The position numbers were made by a program, and so were the translations under genes. DNA of 64,000 nucleotides from Bradyrhizobium diazoefficiens USDA 110 (GTDB lineage: Bacteria > Pseudomonadota > Alphaproteobacteria > Rhizobiales > Xanthobacteraceae), in assembly GCF_000011365.1 (NCBI RefSeq), contig NC_004463.1:7550001-7614000 (forward strand), in the 5' to 3' direction. The notes below the pieces were generated by a model. It saw only the letters and a list, made by a program, of their open reading frames with translations, made no database searches and was not told the DNA's origin. How positions within the stretch are numbered: position 1 is the first letter of the stretch; the number at the start of each line of letters is the position of its first letter. Below are positions 63,554-64,000 of this stretch, piece after piece.

Positions 63554-64000
63554 TCACCCTCTATCCACCACGCACTCGGCGGCATCGATAACGTACGCCG
63601 CGTGGCGAAAATCCCTGATGATGGCGAGCTTGTCGGCGGACCAGTTCAGCAGCATGAAATATTTCGGCCGCCCGTTCGGCTCATTGGGATCGAACACCAG
63701 GATCGCGGGACGTCCGTCGACCTGCCCCGTCACCAGGTGCCAGTCGCTGACCTTCGAATAATTGCCGAAATAGCGCGACACCTCGGCCTTGCCTTTCAAC
63801 CTGGTGCGGTTCACGAGCTCGAGCCTGACGTCATCGGCGATCATTTCGCGGATGGCGTCGAAGTCGCGGGCATTGAAATGGCCGACATAGGCGTTGAGCC
63901 GCGTGCGGTCGGCTTCCGACAGCTCCGCTCGTGGCGCATCGTCGGGCTGCTCGGCGAACTCATGCAGCTGCGTGCGCCCGCGATGCAACGCGGCCTTCAC
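63554..64000 (-). CDS. ECF sigma factor with SnoaL-like C-terminal domain, C-terminal part
   Basis: The frame is open to the right edge of the window, so only the last 148 residues are visible. They start with the end of sigma region 4 (KAALHRGRTQLHEFA). A SnoaL/NTF2-like domain follows (LNAYVGHFNARDFDAIREMI; ADDVRLELVNRTRLKGKAEV; YFMLLNWSADKLAIIRDFRH). This architecture is typical of SigJ/ECF41-like sigma factors, whose C-terminal domain modulates activity. The N-terminus is outside the window. Confidence 0.8.
   Translation of the reverse strand: MKAALHRGRTQLHEFAEQPDDAPRAELSEADRTRLNAYVGHFNARDFDAIREMIADDVRLELVNRTRLKGKAEVSRYFGNYSKVSDWHLVTGQVDGRPAILVFDPNEPNGRPKYFMLLNWSADKLAIIRDFRHAAYVIDAAECVVDRG

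Noticed and set aside
1..64000. Phage, transposase, CRISPR, tRNA or rRNA content
   Set aside because: Both strands were scanned by eye. No transposase or integrase protein, regular spaced repeat array, tRNA-like cloverleaf with anticodon, or rRNA stretch was found. The palindromic repeats are REP-like, not insertion sequences with open transposase frames.

Overview
The window is GC-rich alphaproteobacterial chromosome, most likely from a Bradyrhizobium relative. This is inferred from gene content, the order of the flagellar genes, an alphaproteobacterial porin, and intergenic repeats of the kind common in that genus. No rRNA, tRNA, CRISPR array, transposase or phage gene was seen.

Region 1 (1-27700) is an almost complete flagellar cluster of the Rhizobiales/lateral (thin-flagellum) type. 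Reading leftwards on the minus strand the order is motA, fliM, a small membrane protein, fliN, fliG, flhB, flgB, flgC, fliE, flgG, flgA, flgI, motE, flgH, fliL, fliP, two near-identical flagellin genes, fliF, a FliH-like gene, motB, motC, fliK, a lytic transglycosylase, flgE, flgK, flgL and the start of flaF. On the plus strand, diverging from motA, are a DUF1217-type gene, flgF and fliI. Many neighbours overlap by ATGA or TTGA, so they are probably translationally coupled. flbT, flgD, fliQ, flhA and fliR are not in the window and are expected to the left. Both flagellin genes carry a conserved structured mRNA leader. Its last stem buries the Shine-Dalgarno sequence, and several stems are supported by compensatory base changes between the two copies.

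Region 2 (27700-35056) is gene-poor. It holds two MarR-type regulators, one large porin with a strong terminator, and a degenerate alpha/beta-hydrolase whose catalytic serine appears to be replaced by glutamate. It also holds repeat DNA: two copies of a nested palindromic element, a long structured repeat with a 15-bp long-range inverted repeat, and a decayed fragment of that long repeat about 4.8 kb away.

Region 3 (35057-54179) is metabolic and transport DNA: a ketopantoate-reductase-like enzyme, a LysE-type exporter, an HTH/cysteine-cluster protein, a HerA-like ATPase, and a branched-chain-amino-acid-type ABC operon in which LivH and LivM are fused. Next come two carboxymuconolactone-decarboxylase-like proteins with a luciferase-like flavin monooxygenase and a MetQ-like binding protein. 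A MATE pump diverges from a TetR regulator across a 43-nt palindrome. A CaiB-type CoA-transferase, a VOC dioxygenase-like protein and a CopC/CopD pair follow.

Region 4 (54352-64000) holds a nickel/cobalt permease preceded by a sequence that matches the NikR operator (GTATGA-N16-TCATAC). It continues with a polar amino-acid-type ABC transporter linked to a Gfo/Idh/MocA dehydrogenase and a TIM-barrel isomerase, apparently controlled by a divergent TetR gene through a perfect 13-bp palindrome. An oligopeptide-type binding protein and the C-terminal part of an ECF sigma factor with a SnoaL-like tail close the window.
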